From UBA9145 sp965212375 (lineage in GTDB: Bacteria > Pseudomonadota > Gammaproteobacteria > Pseudomonadales > Pseudohongiellaceae), in the NCBI GenBank assembly GCA_965212375.1, contig OZ243108.1, positions 1,116,001 to 1,180,000 of the forward strand: DNA of 64,000 nt, written 5' to 3'. Made by a program: the position numbers and the translations under genes. Below, piece after piece: positions 1-9,698 of this stretch (position 1 is the stretch's first letter; every line of letters starts with the position of its first letter). Below the pieces are notes generated by a model, which worked only from the letters and a program-made list of their open reading frames with translations, did not search any database and was not told where the DNA came from.

Positions 1-154
1 CGCGGGAAAAAGCGATCAATAGCGGATCCCAGCCATGGCTGATTAGCAGACCGCCGATACCGCCGGCGAGACCCCAGCAAAGCGCCGCCAGTCCTACAAG
101 TGCTGTCCCTGTAAAAGCCAAAATACTCTCCTGCTGCCTAGTGTAGGGCAACAT
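1..154 (-). CDS. EamA/DMT-family transporter, N-terminal fragment (cut by window edge)
   Basis: The first 154 bases hold the start of a minus-strand gene that runs off the left edge. From ATG at 154 the frame is open and gives a short polar N-terminus followed by a hydrophobic helix with the pattern AALCWGLAGGIGG, then a segment resembling DPLLIAFSR. This order (a WG-containing first helix, then a pattern close to 'P..iaf.R') is typical of the first helix and loop of EamA/DMT-type 10-TM metabolite exporters. A TTG at 121, preceded by an AGGAG about 6 bases upstream, is an alternative start in the same frame. Only about 50 residues are visible, so substrate and subfamily cannot be judged, and the family call itself rests on a short match. 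Confidence 0.45.
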   Translation of the reverse strand, partial: MLPYTRQQESILAFTGTALVGLAALCWGLAGGIGGLLISHGWDPLLIAFSR

Positions 155-381
155 AGAGACAACTCAAGCGTCTGAGGTCTGCCTGGCAACCATCCATGGC
201 AGGTGTTGCTCGTGACGTCGATCGGAGCTTGATGAGGACGCGTAGTGCGTCTGCGGGTCTGCAGCCGCTGGTGGGCCATTGGTCTGGTAATCGATCAGCA
301 ATGAAGTCAGAATTGTTGCCCGCTTCAGGGCGCCGGGCAAACCAGTCAACGGGCGACGTTTTTTAGCAGTGAAACCAGACA

Positions 382-1371
382 ATGAAGACGCGTCAATTAC
401 ATGCTGACCAACCCGATGACTTGCGCGCTGCGGAAGTACTGTTGCGTGCTGGTGGAATCGTGGCGGTTCCTACCGAGACGGTCTACGGTCTGGCGGCAAA
501 CGCCGCCGATCCCGAGGCTGTTGCCGCGATCTTTGCGGCGAAAGGGCGGCCAGCGGATCACCCGCTCATAGTGCATGTAGCCAGTGCTGAGGACCTTGCT
601 TTGTGGGCAACCCGGATACCCGATGATGCCTACACCCTGGCTGCCGCATTGTGGCCTGGCCCGCTTACCCTGCTTCTTGAAAAGGCGCCCAATGTCACAT
701 CTTTGGTAACCGGGGGGCTGAATACAATCGGTATTCGTGTGCCGGCTCATCCGGTGCTCCAGCACTTGCTGCAGTCCAGCGGTCTCGGGCTGGCGGCACC
801 CTCTGCGAATCCCTACAAACAGCTGAGTCCCACCAGTGCAGCCCAGGTGATGAGTAAACTTGATGGCAAAATCGATGCCGTACTCGACGGTGGTGATTGC
901 AGTATCGGACTGGAGTCGACCATCGTTGATTTGACCAGCGATGTGGTACGTATTGTTCGGGTTGGGCCCATAGCTCCCTCGCAAGTTGAGAGCCTGCTGG
1001 ATCGACCGGTAGCGGCGCCAGCAGTTCACCAGTTGGCTGTACCTGGCAATGTGGATCAACACTACCAACCGCGAACGCCGCTACACCTGGTGGCGCGACA
1101 AGACCTGCTGGCGAAGATGAAGCTGGCTGATTCCGGAACCGCGTTTGTGGTGCTGGCGGATTTCGCAGAACAGGTACCTGGCAGTCACCTCAGGATCATT
1201 CGCATGCCCGTCAGCAAGCCTGATTTCGCCAGGAGTCTCTATAAAACCCTGTACGATCTCGATCGGCAGGGCTTCGAGGCAATCTGGTTTGAGATCCCGC
1301 CCCAATCAGAAGAATGGCTGGATGTGAATGACCGTTTGCGTCGGGCCAGTCATGCAGGTCTGGATCCCTAG
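382..1371 (+). CDS. L-threonylcarbamoyladenylate synthase, Sua5 type
   Basis: The 329-residue product makes threonylcarbamoyl-AMP from threonine, bicarbonate and ATP, the first step of the t6A37 modification of ANN-decoding tRNAs. Residues about 15-200 form the YrdC-like domain: VPTETVYGLAANA near the N-terminus, then KGRPADHPLIVHV, LWPGPLTLLL, IGIRVPAHP, APSANP and GLESTIVDL, all hallmark blocks. After about residue 220 a separate C-terminal Sua5 domain follows, so this is the long Sua5 form rather than the ~190-residue TsaC/YrdC form common in gammaproteobacteria. It stands alone, with 227 non-coding bases upstream and about 430 downstream. The product is cytoplasmic. The family call is secure; the symbol is left blank because both tsaC and sua5 are used. 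Confidence 0.9.
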   Translation: MKTRQLHADQPDDLRAAEVLLRAGGIVAVPTETVYGLAANAADPEAVAAIFAAKGRPADHPLIVHVASAEDLALWATRIPDDAYTLAAALWPGPLTLLLEKAPNVTSLVTGGLNTIGIRVPAHPVLQHLLQSSGLGLAAPSANPYKQLSPTSAAQVMSKLDGKIDAVLDGGDCSIGLESTIVDLTSDVVRIVRVGPIAPSQVESLLDRPVAAPAVHQLAVPGNVDQHYQPRTPLHLVARQDLLAKMKLADSGTAFVVLADFAEQVPGSHLRIIRMPVSKPDFARSLYKTLYDLDRQGFEAIWFEIPPQSEEWLDVNDRLRRASHAGLDP

Positions 1372-1802
1372 GAATCCACCACTTCCCCAGTCGCTGCCAG
1401 GCCATGTCGAAGCCCGGGAAGCTGAGCCTGCAGGCTAATCGCCGCTGATCACCGCGCACAGATTTAGTGCTTGCTGCAGGCTGCATCGCACTCATTATTG
1501 CCAGGCGTTGCGCCAGTGCGTTGGTCACACCTGCTTCCTCAGTAGCGATTCACCTTGCCGAAACCCCGATGGTCGTTGCCTTTGCAGGTGATCAGGTATT
1601 GCCTGATCGCGGCAGTGTGGCTTTATGGTTGAAAACTTGCATGGGTTAAGGGTTTGGCAGCAGGCTGCCTGGCCAGGCCCTGTTACTAGCAGGGTAGCTT
1701 GACGAATGGCGGCACAATACCTGCAGGCGTACAAGCTGCAGACGTGACGCTCTACAGATTCTGGCCAGCGCACTAATCGTTTTTAACCAGGACAGATACT
1801 TG
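1372..1802. other. Intergenic stretch without a recognisable gene
   Basis: About 430 bases between the Sua5-type gene and the FG-GAP gene. Short open frames exist on both strands but they overlap each other, have no ribosome-binding site and do not resemble any family. I see no tRNA cloverleaf, terminator with a T-tract, or repeat. An AGGA about 10 bases before the ATG at 1803 is the only translation signal noted. Confidence 0.5.
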
Positions 1803-3293
1803 ATGAAGCAACCAGCCACCGTATTCGCACTGTTGGCCAGCCTGGCTATGGTGTCGGCAGATAACAAAGTACTGGCACAACAGGGTGTGCCTGATTTTTC
1901 CCGAATCCAGCCCGACACCTTTGGCGGCAACATGGCGCTTTCCAATGCCTGGGGAGACTATGATAACGACGGTGACCTTGACCTGGTCGTTGCGTTCAAA
2001 ACCGGCGATGTCAGGCTGTACAACAACGAGTTGGGTGGATTTACCAATGTCGGGCCGGTGCTGGGCTTGCCTACCAGTGGCAAAGAGCGTCGCGCCATCG
2101 CCTGGGGTGATTACAATGGTGACGGTTACCTGGACCTCTATATTGGTAGTAACCGGCAGGGCAACGAACTGTTTCGTAATGATAGTTCACAGGGCTTCAC
2201 CGATGTCAGCGCAGAGATGGGAGTCGCAATCCCGCGCGTCAGTACGCGCCAGATCAGCTGGATAGATTATGACAATAACGGCACCCTGGATTTATTCGTC
2301 GCCGACCGGGTAGGTCCCAATGTGCTGTTCAGTAACCGCGGGGGAAAATTCATAGAGGTCAGTGAAGACACTGGACTTGCCGACCCCCGAGCCACTGTTG
2401 GTGCCTGTTGGTTTGACTATAACCAGGATGGCCTGCTGGATTTATTTCTGGCCAACCAGGGCACGGGTAAAGATGCGCTTTATAAAAACGCTGGTGGAAC
2501 GTTCACCGATGTAGCGGCACAGCTCACTATGGAAGGAGGTGTCCGGGAACGTAGTGACGGGGGCGTTGACTGTACGGTTGGCGATTTCAATAGTGACGGC
2601 TTTTTCGACCTGTTTGTGGCAACCTACGGGGTTAACAAACTCTACAGAAATACCGGCAATGGCGGTTTTGATGAGGTCAGCCAGGCGCTGGGTATCAGCG
2701 GTGATGATCATATGGTGGGGGCGAGCTGGGGCGACTATGATAACGACGGTCGGCTCGATCTGTATGTTGCTGGCTACCATGACAGTGAAGGTATTCGGTC
2801 ACCGCATGACCGACTGTTCAGGAACCTGGGTGAATCCTTTGCCGAAATTGACCTGTACAGGAGCGCGTTGAACGGGGCAGATCACGGTGTGCAATGGGCT
2901 GATTATGATGCCGATGGCGACCTGGACATCTCCCTGACCGAGGGTTACAACATTGCTGGCCGCCATCCGCTGGTGAGAAATGACCTGGCGGGCAATATCC
3001 GCAGTCAATCCTTGCAGGTAGAAATTACAGATCGCAAAGGGGTGGCGAATCGCGCGGGTAGCGAGGTGCGGGTTTTCGATAGCGCTGGCAAGCTGCTTGG
3101 TTTGCGGCTGGTATCGACCGGAGATGGATACAACAGCCATAGCAATCAGCCGGTGCATTTCGGTTTGCCCGGGCAGGGAGAAGTGCTGGTCGAGGTGACT
3201 TTTATGACTGCCGAGGGAAGAGAAACCCGGCGCTATCCGAATATCCGGCCAGCCGACTACCGCGGCGATGTATTTACTGTTCGTCAGCAATAA
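1803..3293 (+). CDS. Secreted FG-GAP/VCBS repeat protein of the ASPIC/UnbV (CRTAC) type
   Basis: A 496-residue exported protein. The N-terminus has a classic signal peptide (TVFALLASLAMVSA, likely cleavage near VLA-QQ). The body is a series of about seven beta-propeller-like repeats containing the calcium-binding pattern WGDYDNDGDLDL or variants (WGDYNGDGYLDL, WIDYDNNGTLDLF, WFDYNQDGLLDLF, WADYDADGDLDI). The C-terminal about 90 residues (SLQVEITDRKGVANRAGSEV, then VHFGLPG) look like the ASPIC/UnbV domain found after such repeats. ATG at 1803 is preferred over the TTG immediately before it. Proteins of this type are extracellular or periplasmic; their substrates are mostly unknown, and none can be inferred here. 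It is co-directional with ggt, 67 bases downstream. Confidence 0.85.
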   Translation: MKQPATVFALLASLAMVSADNKVLAQQGVPDFSRIQPDTFGGNMALSNAWGDYDNDGDLDLVVAFKTGDVRLYNNELGGFTNVGPVLGLPTSGKERRAIAWGDYNGDGYLDLYIGSNRQGNELFRNDSSQGFTDVSAEMGVAIPRVSTRQISWIDYDNNGTLDLFVADRVGPNVLFSNRGGKFIEVSEDTGLADPRATVGACWFDYNQDGLLDLFLANQGTGKDALYKNAGGTFTDVAAQLTMEGGVRERSDGGVDCTVGDFNSDGFFDLFVATYGVNKLYRNTGNGGFDEVSQALGISGDDHMVGASWGDYDNDGRLDLYVAGYHDSEGIRSPHDRLFRNLGESFAEIDLYRSALNGADHGVQWADYDADGDLDISLTEGYNIAGRHPLVRNDLAGNIRSQSLQVEITDRKGVANRAGSEVRVFDSAGKLLGLRLVSTGDGYNSHSNQPVHFGLPGQGEVLVEVTFMTAEGRETRRYPNIRPADYRGDVFTVRQQ

Positions 3294-3313
3294 ACAGCCA
3301 TCTGGCACCATTG

Positions 3314-3349
3314 CATAGCGTACCAACACAACATAGCGAACCAACACAA
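3314..3349 (+). repeat. Tandem duplication of an 18-bp unit
   Basis: Two adjacent copies, 3314-3331 and 3332-3349, read CATAGCGtACCAACACAA and CATAGCGaACCAACACAA, differing at one base. They fill most of the gap between the FG-GAP gene and ggt, and the second copy runs into the AAGGA ribosome-binding site of ggt. Replication slippage is the simplest origin. Confidence 0.8.
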
Positions 3350-3360
3350 GGATCCCAGTC

Positions 3361-5106
3361 ATGTTGAAAACAGCTTTTAATCTGCTGCTAATCTGTATCT
3401 TCACCGCAGGCTCAGTTACCAGTCTGGCCCAGGACAGTTCGCGGCAGCCGCTGTTTGAGTACAGCGCCATTAACCACCCGGTCATGGGCACCCGCGGCAT
3501 GGTGGCAAGTCACAATCAACTGTCCAGCGAAATTGCAGCGGAGATTCTGGACAAGGGTGGTAACGCCTTTGACGCCGGGGCAGCGCTGGGTTTTGCCCTG
3601 GCGGTGACATTGCCTCGGGCAGGCAATATTGGCGGTGGTGGATTCATGTTGTTACACGTGGCTGCGGAGAACAAAACTGTGGCTATCGACTTTCGCGAAA
3701 CCGCGCCGGCGGCTGCGCGTCAGGATATGTTTTTCGATGCCGATGGCAACGTGGTGATGGATGAGACCTACCGGTTTTCCCATAAATCCTCGGCGGTGCC
3801 CGGCTCGGTAGCAGGACTGGCGCACATCGTTGAGCAGTACGGCACCATGAGCCTGGCGGAAGTCCTGGAGCCTGCGATCCGCATGGCGCGGGATGGTATT
3901 GAAGTCACCTGGGACCTGGCCGCGGATCTGGCACGCAGCCAGCGTCTGAAAAACAACCCCGCCAGCCTGCGCAAATTTTACAAACCCGATGGTTCCAATT
4001 ACGAGGTTGGCGAGCTTTACAAACAGCCCGACCTGGCCTGGACGCTTTCCGAAATCGCCGAGCATGGGGTGGATGCGTTTTATCGGGGCGATGTGGCTAA
4101 AAAAATCGTTGCCGATATGAAAGCCCACAACGGTCTGATCACCATGGCGGATCTGGCTGATTATGAAGTGGTGGAGCGGGAACCGGTGCGCGGAACTTTT
4201 CGCGGCTATGATATTGCCGCCATGCCGGCGCCAAGTTCAGGCGGTACACACGTGATTCAGATGCTCAATATCCTGGAGAACTTCCCGTTGGCGGAGATGG
4301 GTCCGGAAAGTGCCGATGCCCTGCACATCATGGCCGAGGCGATGAAGTTTTCCTATGCCGATCGCAGCAAATACCTGGGCGATCCCGACTATGTGGAGGT
4401 GCCGACCGAGACCCTGGTCAGCAAGGACTATGCCCGGGATATCGCCGCCAGAATTACCATGGATCGCGCCCTGTCATCGGATGAGATTGCTCCGGGCAAC
4501 CTGGCTGTCTATGAAAGTGATGAAACCACGCACTATTCCGTGGTGGACAGCGACGGCAATATGGTGGGCAATACCTATACGCTGATGTTTTCTTTCGGTT
4601 CCGGTGTGGTCATCGACGGCACCGGGATCCTGATGAATAACAACATGGGTAATTTTACCCTGCGCGCGGATATTCCCGACGCGTTCGGACTCATGGGCAG
4701 CGAAAACAATCTGATTCGCGCCAACCGGCGCCCGGTAAGTTCCATGTCCCCGGTGCTGGTGATGGACAACGGCCAACCGCTGCTGATGACCGGCAGTCCC
4801 GGTGGCTCAAAGATCATCAGTGCCAATATGCAGATGGTGCTGAATGTCCTGGAGTTCGGTATGAATATCGCCGATGCGGCGGTGGCGCCGCGTATCCATC
4901 ACCAGTGGCGCCCGGATGTTCTCGAAATTGAAAGCGGCATCAGCCCTGATACGGTATCCCTGCTTATCGATCGCGGACAGAATATCAATTTCAGTCAGCG
5001 CAGCGCCGGCATGGGTAGCCTGCAAACGGTGATGTGGAAAGATGGCTTGTTTTATGGATATTCGGATCCGCGACGCCCAGGGGCCGGTGCCGTCGGTCTT
5101 GATTAG
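3361..5106 (+). CDS. ggt: Gamma-glutamyltransferase (glutathione hydrolase) proenzyme
   Basis: A 581-residue N-terminal nucleophile hydrolase that cleaves gamma-glutamyl bonds of glutathione and related peptides in the periplasm. A signal peptide (LLLICIFTAGSVTSLAQ) is followed by the large-subunit blocks AAEILDKGGNAFDAGAALGF, GGGGFMLL and AIDFRETAP. The autocleavage site is the TTHYSVVDSDGN block near residue 384; the second T of this pair becomes the N-terminal nucleophile of the small subunit. The glycine-rich substrate-binding loop MTGSPGGSKI follows near residue 479. The length matches the family. The start at 3361 has AAGGA about 8 bases upstream. It is the second gene in line after the FG-GAP protein; no functional link is evident. 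Confidence 0.93.
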   Translation: MLKTAFNLLLICIFTAGSVTSLAQDSSRQPLFEYSAINHPVMGTRGMVASHNQLSSEIAAEILDKGGNAFDAGAALGFALAVTLPRAGNIGGGGFMLLHVAAENKTVAIDFRETAPAAARQDMFFDADGNVVMDETYRFSHKSSAVPGSVAGLAHIVEQYGTMSLAEVLEPAIRMARDGIEVTWDLAADLARSQRLKNNPASLRKFYKPDGSNYEVGELYKQPDLAWTLSEIAEHGVDAFYRGDVAKKIVADMKAHNGLITMADLADYEVVEREPVRGTFRGYDIAAMPAPSSGGTHVIQMLNILENFPLAEMGPESADALHIMAEAMKFSYADRSKYLGDPDYVEVPTETLVSKDYARDIAARITMDRALSSDEIAPGNLAVYESDETTHYSVVDSDGNMVGNTYTLMFSFGSGVVIDGTGILMNNNMGNFTLRADIPDAFGLMGSENNLIRANRRPVSSMSPVLVMDNGQPLLMTGSPGGSKIISANMQMVLNVLEFGMNIADAAVAPRIHHQWRPDVLEIESGISPDTVSLLIDRGQNINFSQRSAGMGSLQTVMWKDGLFYGYSDPRRPGAGAVGLD

Positions 5107-5154
5107 GCCAGCGTGGCGCTCCTGATAGAGTCTGACCAGAACTGAGGCGACTGG

Positions 5155-6900
5155 CTACTGATTGCTGGCGCCGGACGTGGCGTCAATCAGCAACAGCATT
5201 TCCTGTTCCTGGGTGGCTATTGCCTCGAGAATGTCACTGCGGAACTGTTCCCGGCTCCACTCTTCTTCCAGTTGCAGTAGCAGGGCATCAACAGAGATGC
5301 CCACTGCCAGCCCGGTGACCACACCAATGACCGCGCCCACGGCGGTGCCTGGACCCGGGATTACTGATCCCACGGCGGCGCCGCTGGCTGCACCTGCGGC
5401 GCCAGTCGCCACCTTGCTACCCAGAACTTTGGAGACCGCCATGACTGCGGTTTTGAGGGTTCCCTTGGCTGTTATCTTGGTGATTACGGCGGCGGCAATC
5501 GCACCGCTGACTGCTGCGGCGCCACCCCGGGTACCGGTATCAGTGACCGCGGGTATTTCGTAGACCGGTGGCAACATGAAGGACTCCGGCGCCAGCGTCT
5601 GCGTGACCTGATAGGTGTCGGCTTCGACACGCCGCGCTGCCAGCAGGTCCTCCAGTCGGGATTGATAATCGAGCCGCGTGGTCTGGCTCGCTGACAATAA
5701 CTGACTGACGGAATCGCCGTAATCGGCGAACGGGTCACCAGTAAGCAGACTTGCCTCAAGCTCCTGTTGAATGCGGTCTTCCATGGTTCCCGTGAGCAGA
5801 CTGAACAGCCGCCAGTATTCCTGAGGCAAGCTGTAGTAACTATCCAGGAAAGGATCGACATTGGCGCGCAGCCGGTCGAAACCGACGCGCAGCGTTGCTT
5901 CGATAGCGTTACGATTCGCCTGTAGGGTGCTGACTGTTTCGACTTTCAGCGCCTCGACCTGCGCTATGGTCCCTGGCTGCACCAATACCTCACCGATCTG
6001 TTCCACCAGCGGAGGCGATAGTTGTCTGGCTTGTTCCATGGTGGCTACCACCCGGGGGTGACTTCGAACCATGCCTTCCAGCGCTGAGAAAATTCCCGGC
6101 AGGATAAACAACACTAGTAACACGCTCAGCGCGGTGGCCTGAACAATTGCCAGAGTACTCACCGCGGATGGAGTTTCAGCATCAGACAACGGGGTGACAA
6201 TTCGACGCAGTTCCCGGCGCGGAATAAGGAATGCAGAAAACGCCATTGCCAGGTTAACAAACATGGCGAACGAAGAGACGAGCACCAGCCCGGACTGCAG
6301 CACGCCGAAGCCGCTGGCGAGTTCAAAAACCTGGGTTTTCACGGCGTGAAAGGTGGCGCTCCAGTTCAGGGAGAGTTGCACAAACTCACTGCGTCCGGTC
6401 CCGAGGTTGCTCAGGTTCTGAACCTCCGGGATGGCGGGCGAGGCGAGGCCGGTGCCGGTTGCCGCAGCAAAGAGCCACAGCAGCAGTGCGTATAATGCCG
6501 TAAGTCCCAGTGGTACCAGCCAGCCAGCAAACCCCAGGGCGCGATACACGACAATGTAGGGTTTGAATTCGCCGAACGAAATCCGGTACAGCAACCGGTA
6601 CACCAACCACAGCGCAGGAATGGTTAACAGCGCCAGCGCCCATTCCAGGGGGGTGAAATACGCCAGCCAAAACAGGGTGAGATAGCCGAACACCAGACTG
6701 TAGCCGAGCCAGAAAATGACCAGCAGTGTGCGTGCGCTTAATAGCCGGAACAACAATCCGCGGTTTTGGAACGCATGTAAATCATGGGTACGCCGGACGC
6801 TGAGTCGGTACAGGCGAAGCAGTAAAATAGGGCTGCCAACCCAGATCGTGCCGAGGATCGGCAATAGCAATGAGCTGTTGGTGTCAATTTCCCGGCTCAC
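5155..6900 (-). CDS. Uncharacterised multi-pass membrane protein with glycine-zipper C-terminus
   Basis: I do not recognise a family for this 581-residue protein. Residues 1-290 hold about six hydrophobic segments (for example LLLPILGTIWVGSPILLL, LLVIFWLGYSLVFGYLTLFW, ALALLTIPALWLVYRLLY, and one at about 255-280). Residues about 290-440 are soluble and helix-prone, with many Glu, Gln and Leu residues. Residues about 450-560 contain Ala/Gly-rich stretches (GGAAAVSGAIAAAVITK, GAAGAASGAAVGSVIPGPG, VGAVIGVVTGLAVG) like the glycine-zipper segments seen in membrane-inserting proteins. The tail is acidic. It sits alone between convergent ggt and the 182-base gap before the DUF5916 gene. Composition resembles that of its neighbours, so there is no sign of transfer. 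Confidence 0.7.
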   Translation of the reverse strand: MSREIDTNSSLLLPILGTIWVGSPILLLRLYRLSVRRTHDLHAFQNRGLLFRLLSARTLLVIFWLGYSLVFGYLTLFWLAYFTPLEWALALLTIPALWLVYRLLYRISFGEFKPYIVVYRALGFAGWLVPLGLTALYALLLWLFAAATGTGLASPAIPEVQNLSNLGTGRSEFVQLSLNWSATFHAVKTQVFELASGFGVLQSGLVLVSSFAMFVNLAMAFSAFLIPRRELRRIVTPLSDAETPSAVSTLAIVQATALSVLLVLFILPGIFSALEGMVRSHPRVVATMEQARQLSPPLVEQIGEVLVQPGTIAQVEALKVETVSTLQANRNAIEATLRVGFDRLRANVDPFLDSYYSLPQEYWRLFSLLTGTMEDRIQQELEASLLTGDPFADYGDSVSQLLSASQTTRLDYQSRLEDLLAARRVEADTYQVTQTLAPESFMLPPVYEIPAVTDTGTRGGAAAVSGAIAAAVITKITAKGTLKTAVMAVSKVLGSKVATGAAGAASGAAVGSVIPGPGTAVGAVIGVVTGLAVGISVDALLLQLEEEWSREQFRSDILEAIATQEQEMLLLIDATSGASNQ

Positions 6901-7082
6901 CAGGAAGGCAATAACCAGCCAGAGGATTGCGAATGGAATGCTGACTCTCCTGCCGACACTATCTCAATCGGTGCGTCATGCGGTCAGTGGCATCATAGCA
7001 TTGATGCAGGCTGGTCTGCTGAGCCCGAACACAAGCTCAACAGACTCACCTGACTGGTCCAGTCATCCGTCAGTGAAAAGCA

Positions 7083-9329
7083 CTAGAAACGGAATGTATA
7101 GCGAAACTTGACGCTAATGTCCGCGGAAGCGGTCTGAAACGTATTGTCCTGGTCACGATCCTGCAGACCGTAGTTGAGCACGATAAAGCCTTCCTGGCCG
7201 GCCTTGGGTATCCACTGCAGACGGGTGTTGATGCCGATTTCTTCCGAGATATTCTCGTACTGGACCAGGGTGATCCAGTACAGCTCGGGGGTGAACGCTA
7301 CCTGGGTGTCGACGCTGCTCAAACGCGTAATGAAATCGCCCTGGGGCAGGTCAATGGCGTTCCAATCGTAGTTGACTGACAGGCGGAAATACCTGGACTG
7401 GTTCCAGTCGAAACCGGCGCCGATGTTGTCCCGCTTGCCATTGAAGAAATCACCGCTACGGAAGCTGATGTTGCCAGAAAATTCCCGCTGTCCGGCGGAG
7501 CGTAGCTGGACTTCATTCTCGGCGAATTCGTACTCGCCGGGCTGGATGAAAACCTCATTGCCGGGTTGGCGGAAGATCGGGAAGGCATTGCGCACCACTT
7601 CCTGGCTGCGGATATGGCGAAAATTGATGCTGTCCCGGGACCGGGTTTCCAGTTCCAGCAGGCGAAAATTAATGACTTCGGATTGCAGTCCGCCATCGAC
7701 CAGGTCAATCCGGGTTGCGTCGACACCGGCGAAGGCGGTTTGCAACAGGCCATCATTGAAGAAGTAGGTATAGCCAACATCGGCGCTCAGGTCTTCAACA
7801 CCGGAGCGATTCACAAAACCCATGGCGGGGTTGAAGTTTTCTTCCACAACCTTGTAGCCAATCCGTGTGCGCCAGCCGATGCTGGAAGGGTAAGCCAGGC
7901 CGACGCCCCAGGATGCATCATCGCCCTCCAGGCCTTCGGTATCGGATTGCTGGAAGAACACATTGCCCTGCAGGCGGCGGCCATTGGCGAGTCGATTGTT
8001 GATGTACTGGAAGTCTACGCCAGCCACGGAATTGTCCAGATTGGAAGCAGGGTCGCCGTTGGTATAGATAAAGCCCACTCGGGAGTCCTCGAGCACGTTG
8101 GCCGAGATCCGGGTGACCAGCAGGTCGGAGGCATCGACGGGACCGAATTCATCCTGCTGGATGGCCAGCGTGCCGATGTTGAACCGACCCTGACGACCGC
8201 TGATGCGACCGCCAACATTGATACCTACCGGGGAACCATTTCCGGCCAGGCCAATACGCCGAGAGAAATAGGGGCGTGCGTTTTCACGGTCGGCACCGGA
8301 AGTAGCGATGTTGCCGCGCGCCATGTCGCTGATGCCGCCGAACTGAAACAGCTCCGAGTCGTTGTTGAAGAAATCACGCCGTTCCGGAAAGAACAGGTTG
8401 AAGCGCCCCAGGTTGACCTGGCGGTTATCGACCTCCACCGCGGAAAAGTCGGTGTTCAGGGTCAGGGCGGCATTGAGGGACGGCGTCAAGCGATAGAAGG
8501 CGTCAAGGGATGGCTCGTAATTTACGTCCGACGACGAAGGATCGAAGCGGCGCGTGCGAATGGTTGCAAGACTGGGGACGATGTCCAGACCCACGCCCTG
8601 ATTCATGCCCTCCATGCCAGTCATCTCACCCATGATGGATGGATTGTAGGTGCGGTCCAGGGACACCCAGGCCATTTCTTCATTGCGCCGGCGAATGCCG
8701 CGACCGAAGTTGAACCCCCAGGTATCCAGGTTGGGGTCGAAAGGCAGTGACTTGAACGGAATCTCGACTTCGGCCACCCAGCTATTGCCGTCGACGCTGG
8801 TAGCCGTTTCCCAGATGGTGTTCCAGTCCAGGGTAAAGCGGGTCGGGTTTACGTAGAGCGAATCATGCCGGACGCCATTAAGATTGGTTTCAAAGCGGTA
8901 GCCTGCGCGGCCCTGGTTAAACGGGTCGAGAATGATCACCAGACGATCATCAAATGGCAGCCCCTGTCCGTGACGTATGGTGGGCGCCGAAATGTTCTCC
9001 GGTTCGCTGTCATACATGCGCGACGCCACATACAGCGCATCTTCGGTATACACCACATAGAGTTCGGTTTGCTCGGAGGGAACCGCGTGGTCCCCGGGAG
9101 TATTCTGGTGGAAGTCGGTGACTTTTTCTGCCTGCTGCCAGACCTCATCATCAAGTATCCCGTCCAGCACTGGTGGGGTATCCACTTTAACGGCGCGCAG
9201 GCTCTTGCTTTCTACCCGGGAGCTGGTGACTTCTTCCTGGGCCAACAGGGCGGCTGGGCTCAGGGTGAGTAGCCAGTAGAGGGTGGTGCGCGATGAAATT
9301 TTAACGGCTGCAAACAGGGACTGTTTCAT
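7083..9329 (-). CDS. DUF5916 outer-membrane protein with CBM9-like N-terminal domain
   Basis: A 748-residue exported protein. The signal peptide is LYWLLTLSPAALLAQ. Residues about 45-230 match the carbohydrate-binding family 9-like fold: TPPVLDGILDDEVWQQA, then LYVVYTEDALYVASRMYD and FDDRLVIILDPFNQG. The rest is rich in alternating polar and hydrophobic strands (for example VNLGRFNLFFPERRDFF) and the protein ends in KFRYTFRF, whose terminal Phe is the usual beta-barrel assembly signal. This layout is that of DUF5916 proteins, which are predicted outer-membrane barrels, often near peptide- or glycan-handling systems; the function is not established. The gene is monocistronic, and its leader faces the cysD upstream region. 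Confidence 0.85.
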   Translation of the reverse strand: MKQSLFAAVKISSRTTLYWLLTLSPAALLAQEEVTSSRVESKSLRAVKVDTPPVLDGILDDEVWQQAEKVTDFHQNTPGDHAVPSEQTELYVVYTEDALYVASRMYDSEPENISAPTIRHGQGLPFDDRLVIILDPFNQGRAGYRFETNLNGVRHDSLYVNPTRFTLDWNTIWETATSVDGNSWVAEVEIPFKSLPFDPNLDTWGFNFGRGIRRRNEEMAWVSLDRTYNPSIMGEMTGMEGMNQGVGLDIVPSLATIRTRRFDPSSSDVNYEPSLDAFYRLTPSLNAALTLNTDFSAVEVDNRQVNLGRFNLFFPERRDFFNNDSELFQFGGISDMARGNIATSGADRENARPYFSRRIGLAGNGSPVGINVGGRISGRQGRFNIGTLAIQQDEFGPVDASDLLVTRISANVLEDSRVGFIYTNGDPASNLDNSVAGVDFQYINNRLANGRRLQGNVFFQQSDTEGLEGDDASWGVGLAYPSSIGWRTRIGYKVVEENFNPAMGFVNRSGVEDLSADVGYTYFFNDGLLQTAFAGVDATRIDLVDGGLQSEVINFRLLELETRSRDSINFRHIRSQEVVRNAFPIFRQPGNEVFIQPGEYEFAENEVQLRSAGQREFSGNISFRSGDFFNGKRDNIGAGFDWNQSRYFRLSVNYDWNAIDLPQGDFITRLSSVDTQVAFTPELYWITLVQYENISEEIGINTRLQWIPKAGQEGFIVLNYGLQDRDQDNTFQTASADISVKFRYTFRF

Positions 9330-9698
9330 TTTCTGGAATCCGACTTCAGGTGCGGTAAAAAAAGAAGCGCGAATTCTACCAGCAATGCGACTACTGACCT
9401 ACCCGCTGTTACGAGGACACGGTCAGAGGTTGTTTAGAGCCCTATCGAAAGGTTTGTTCGTTTTGTTCGTAAGGGTCGCGGCGCAATTTTCGTGTAGAAT
9501 CGCCGGCCGATAGCCATCGCTGGGTTCAGGGACGGTATCTCCAGGCCGCTGGCGGCAGTCAACAGCAGTCATTCGGATTCCTCGAAAGCCAGCTGCGAAT
9601 AATGCGACTACTCATTTACTGCCCAGGGCCTAAGGTGCAGCAGAGGAATTGTATGCCCGCCAGCGGGCAAGTCTGATGGAAAAGGAGCTGACAGCACG
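9330..9698. other. Divergent intergenic region upstream of cysD
   Basis: About 370 bases between the divergent DUF5916 and cysD genes. A TAGAAT hexamer at 9495-9500 could be a -10 element for cysD, but no good -35 lies at the expected distance. A GGAG stands about 12 bases before the cysD ATG. I see no RNA gene or riboswitch-like fold that I could defend. Confidence 0.4.

Noticed and set aside
7566..8750. A 394-codon open frame on the plus strand
   Set aside because: It lies wholly antisense to the well-supported DUF5916 gene, has no ribosome-binding site and shows no family motif.
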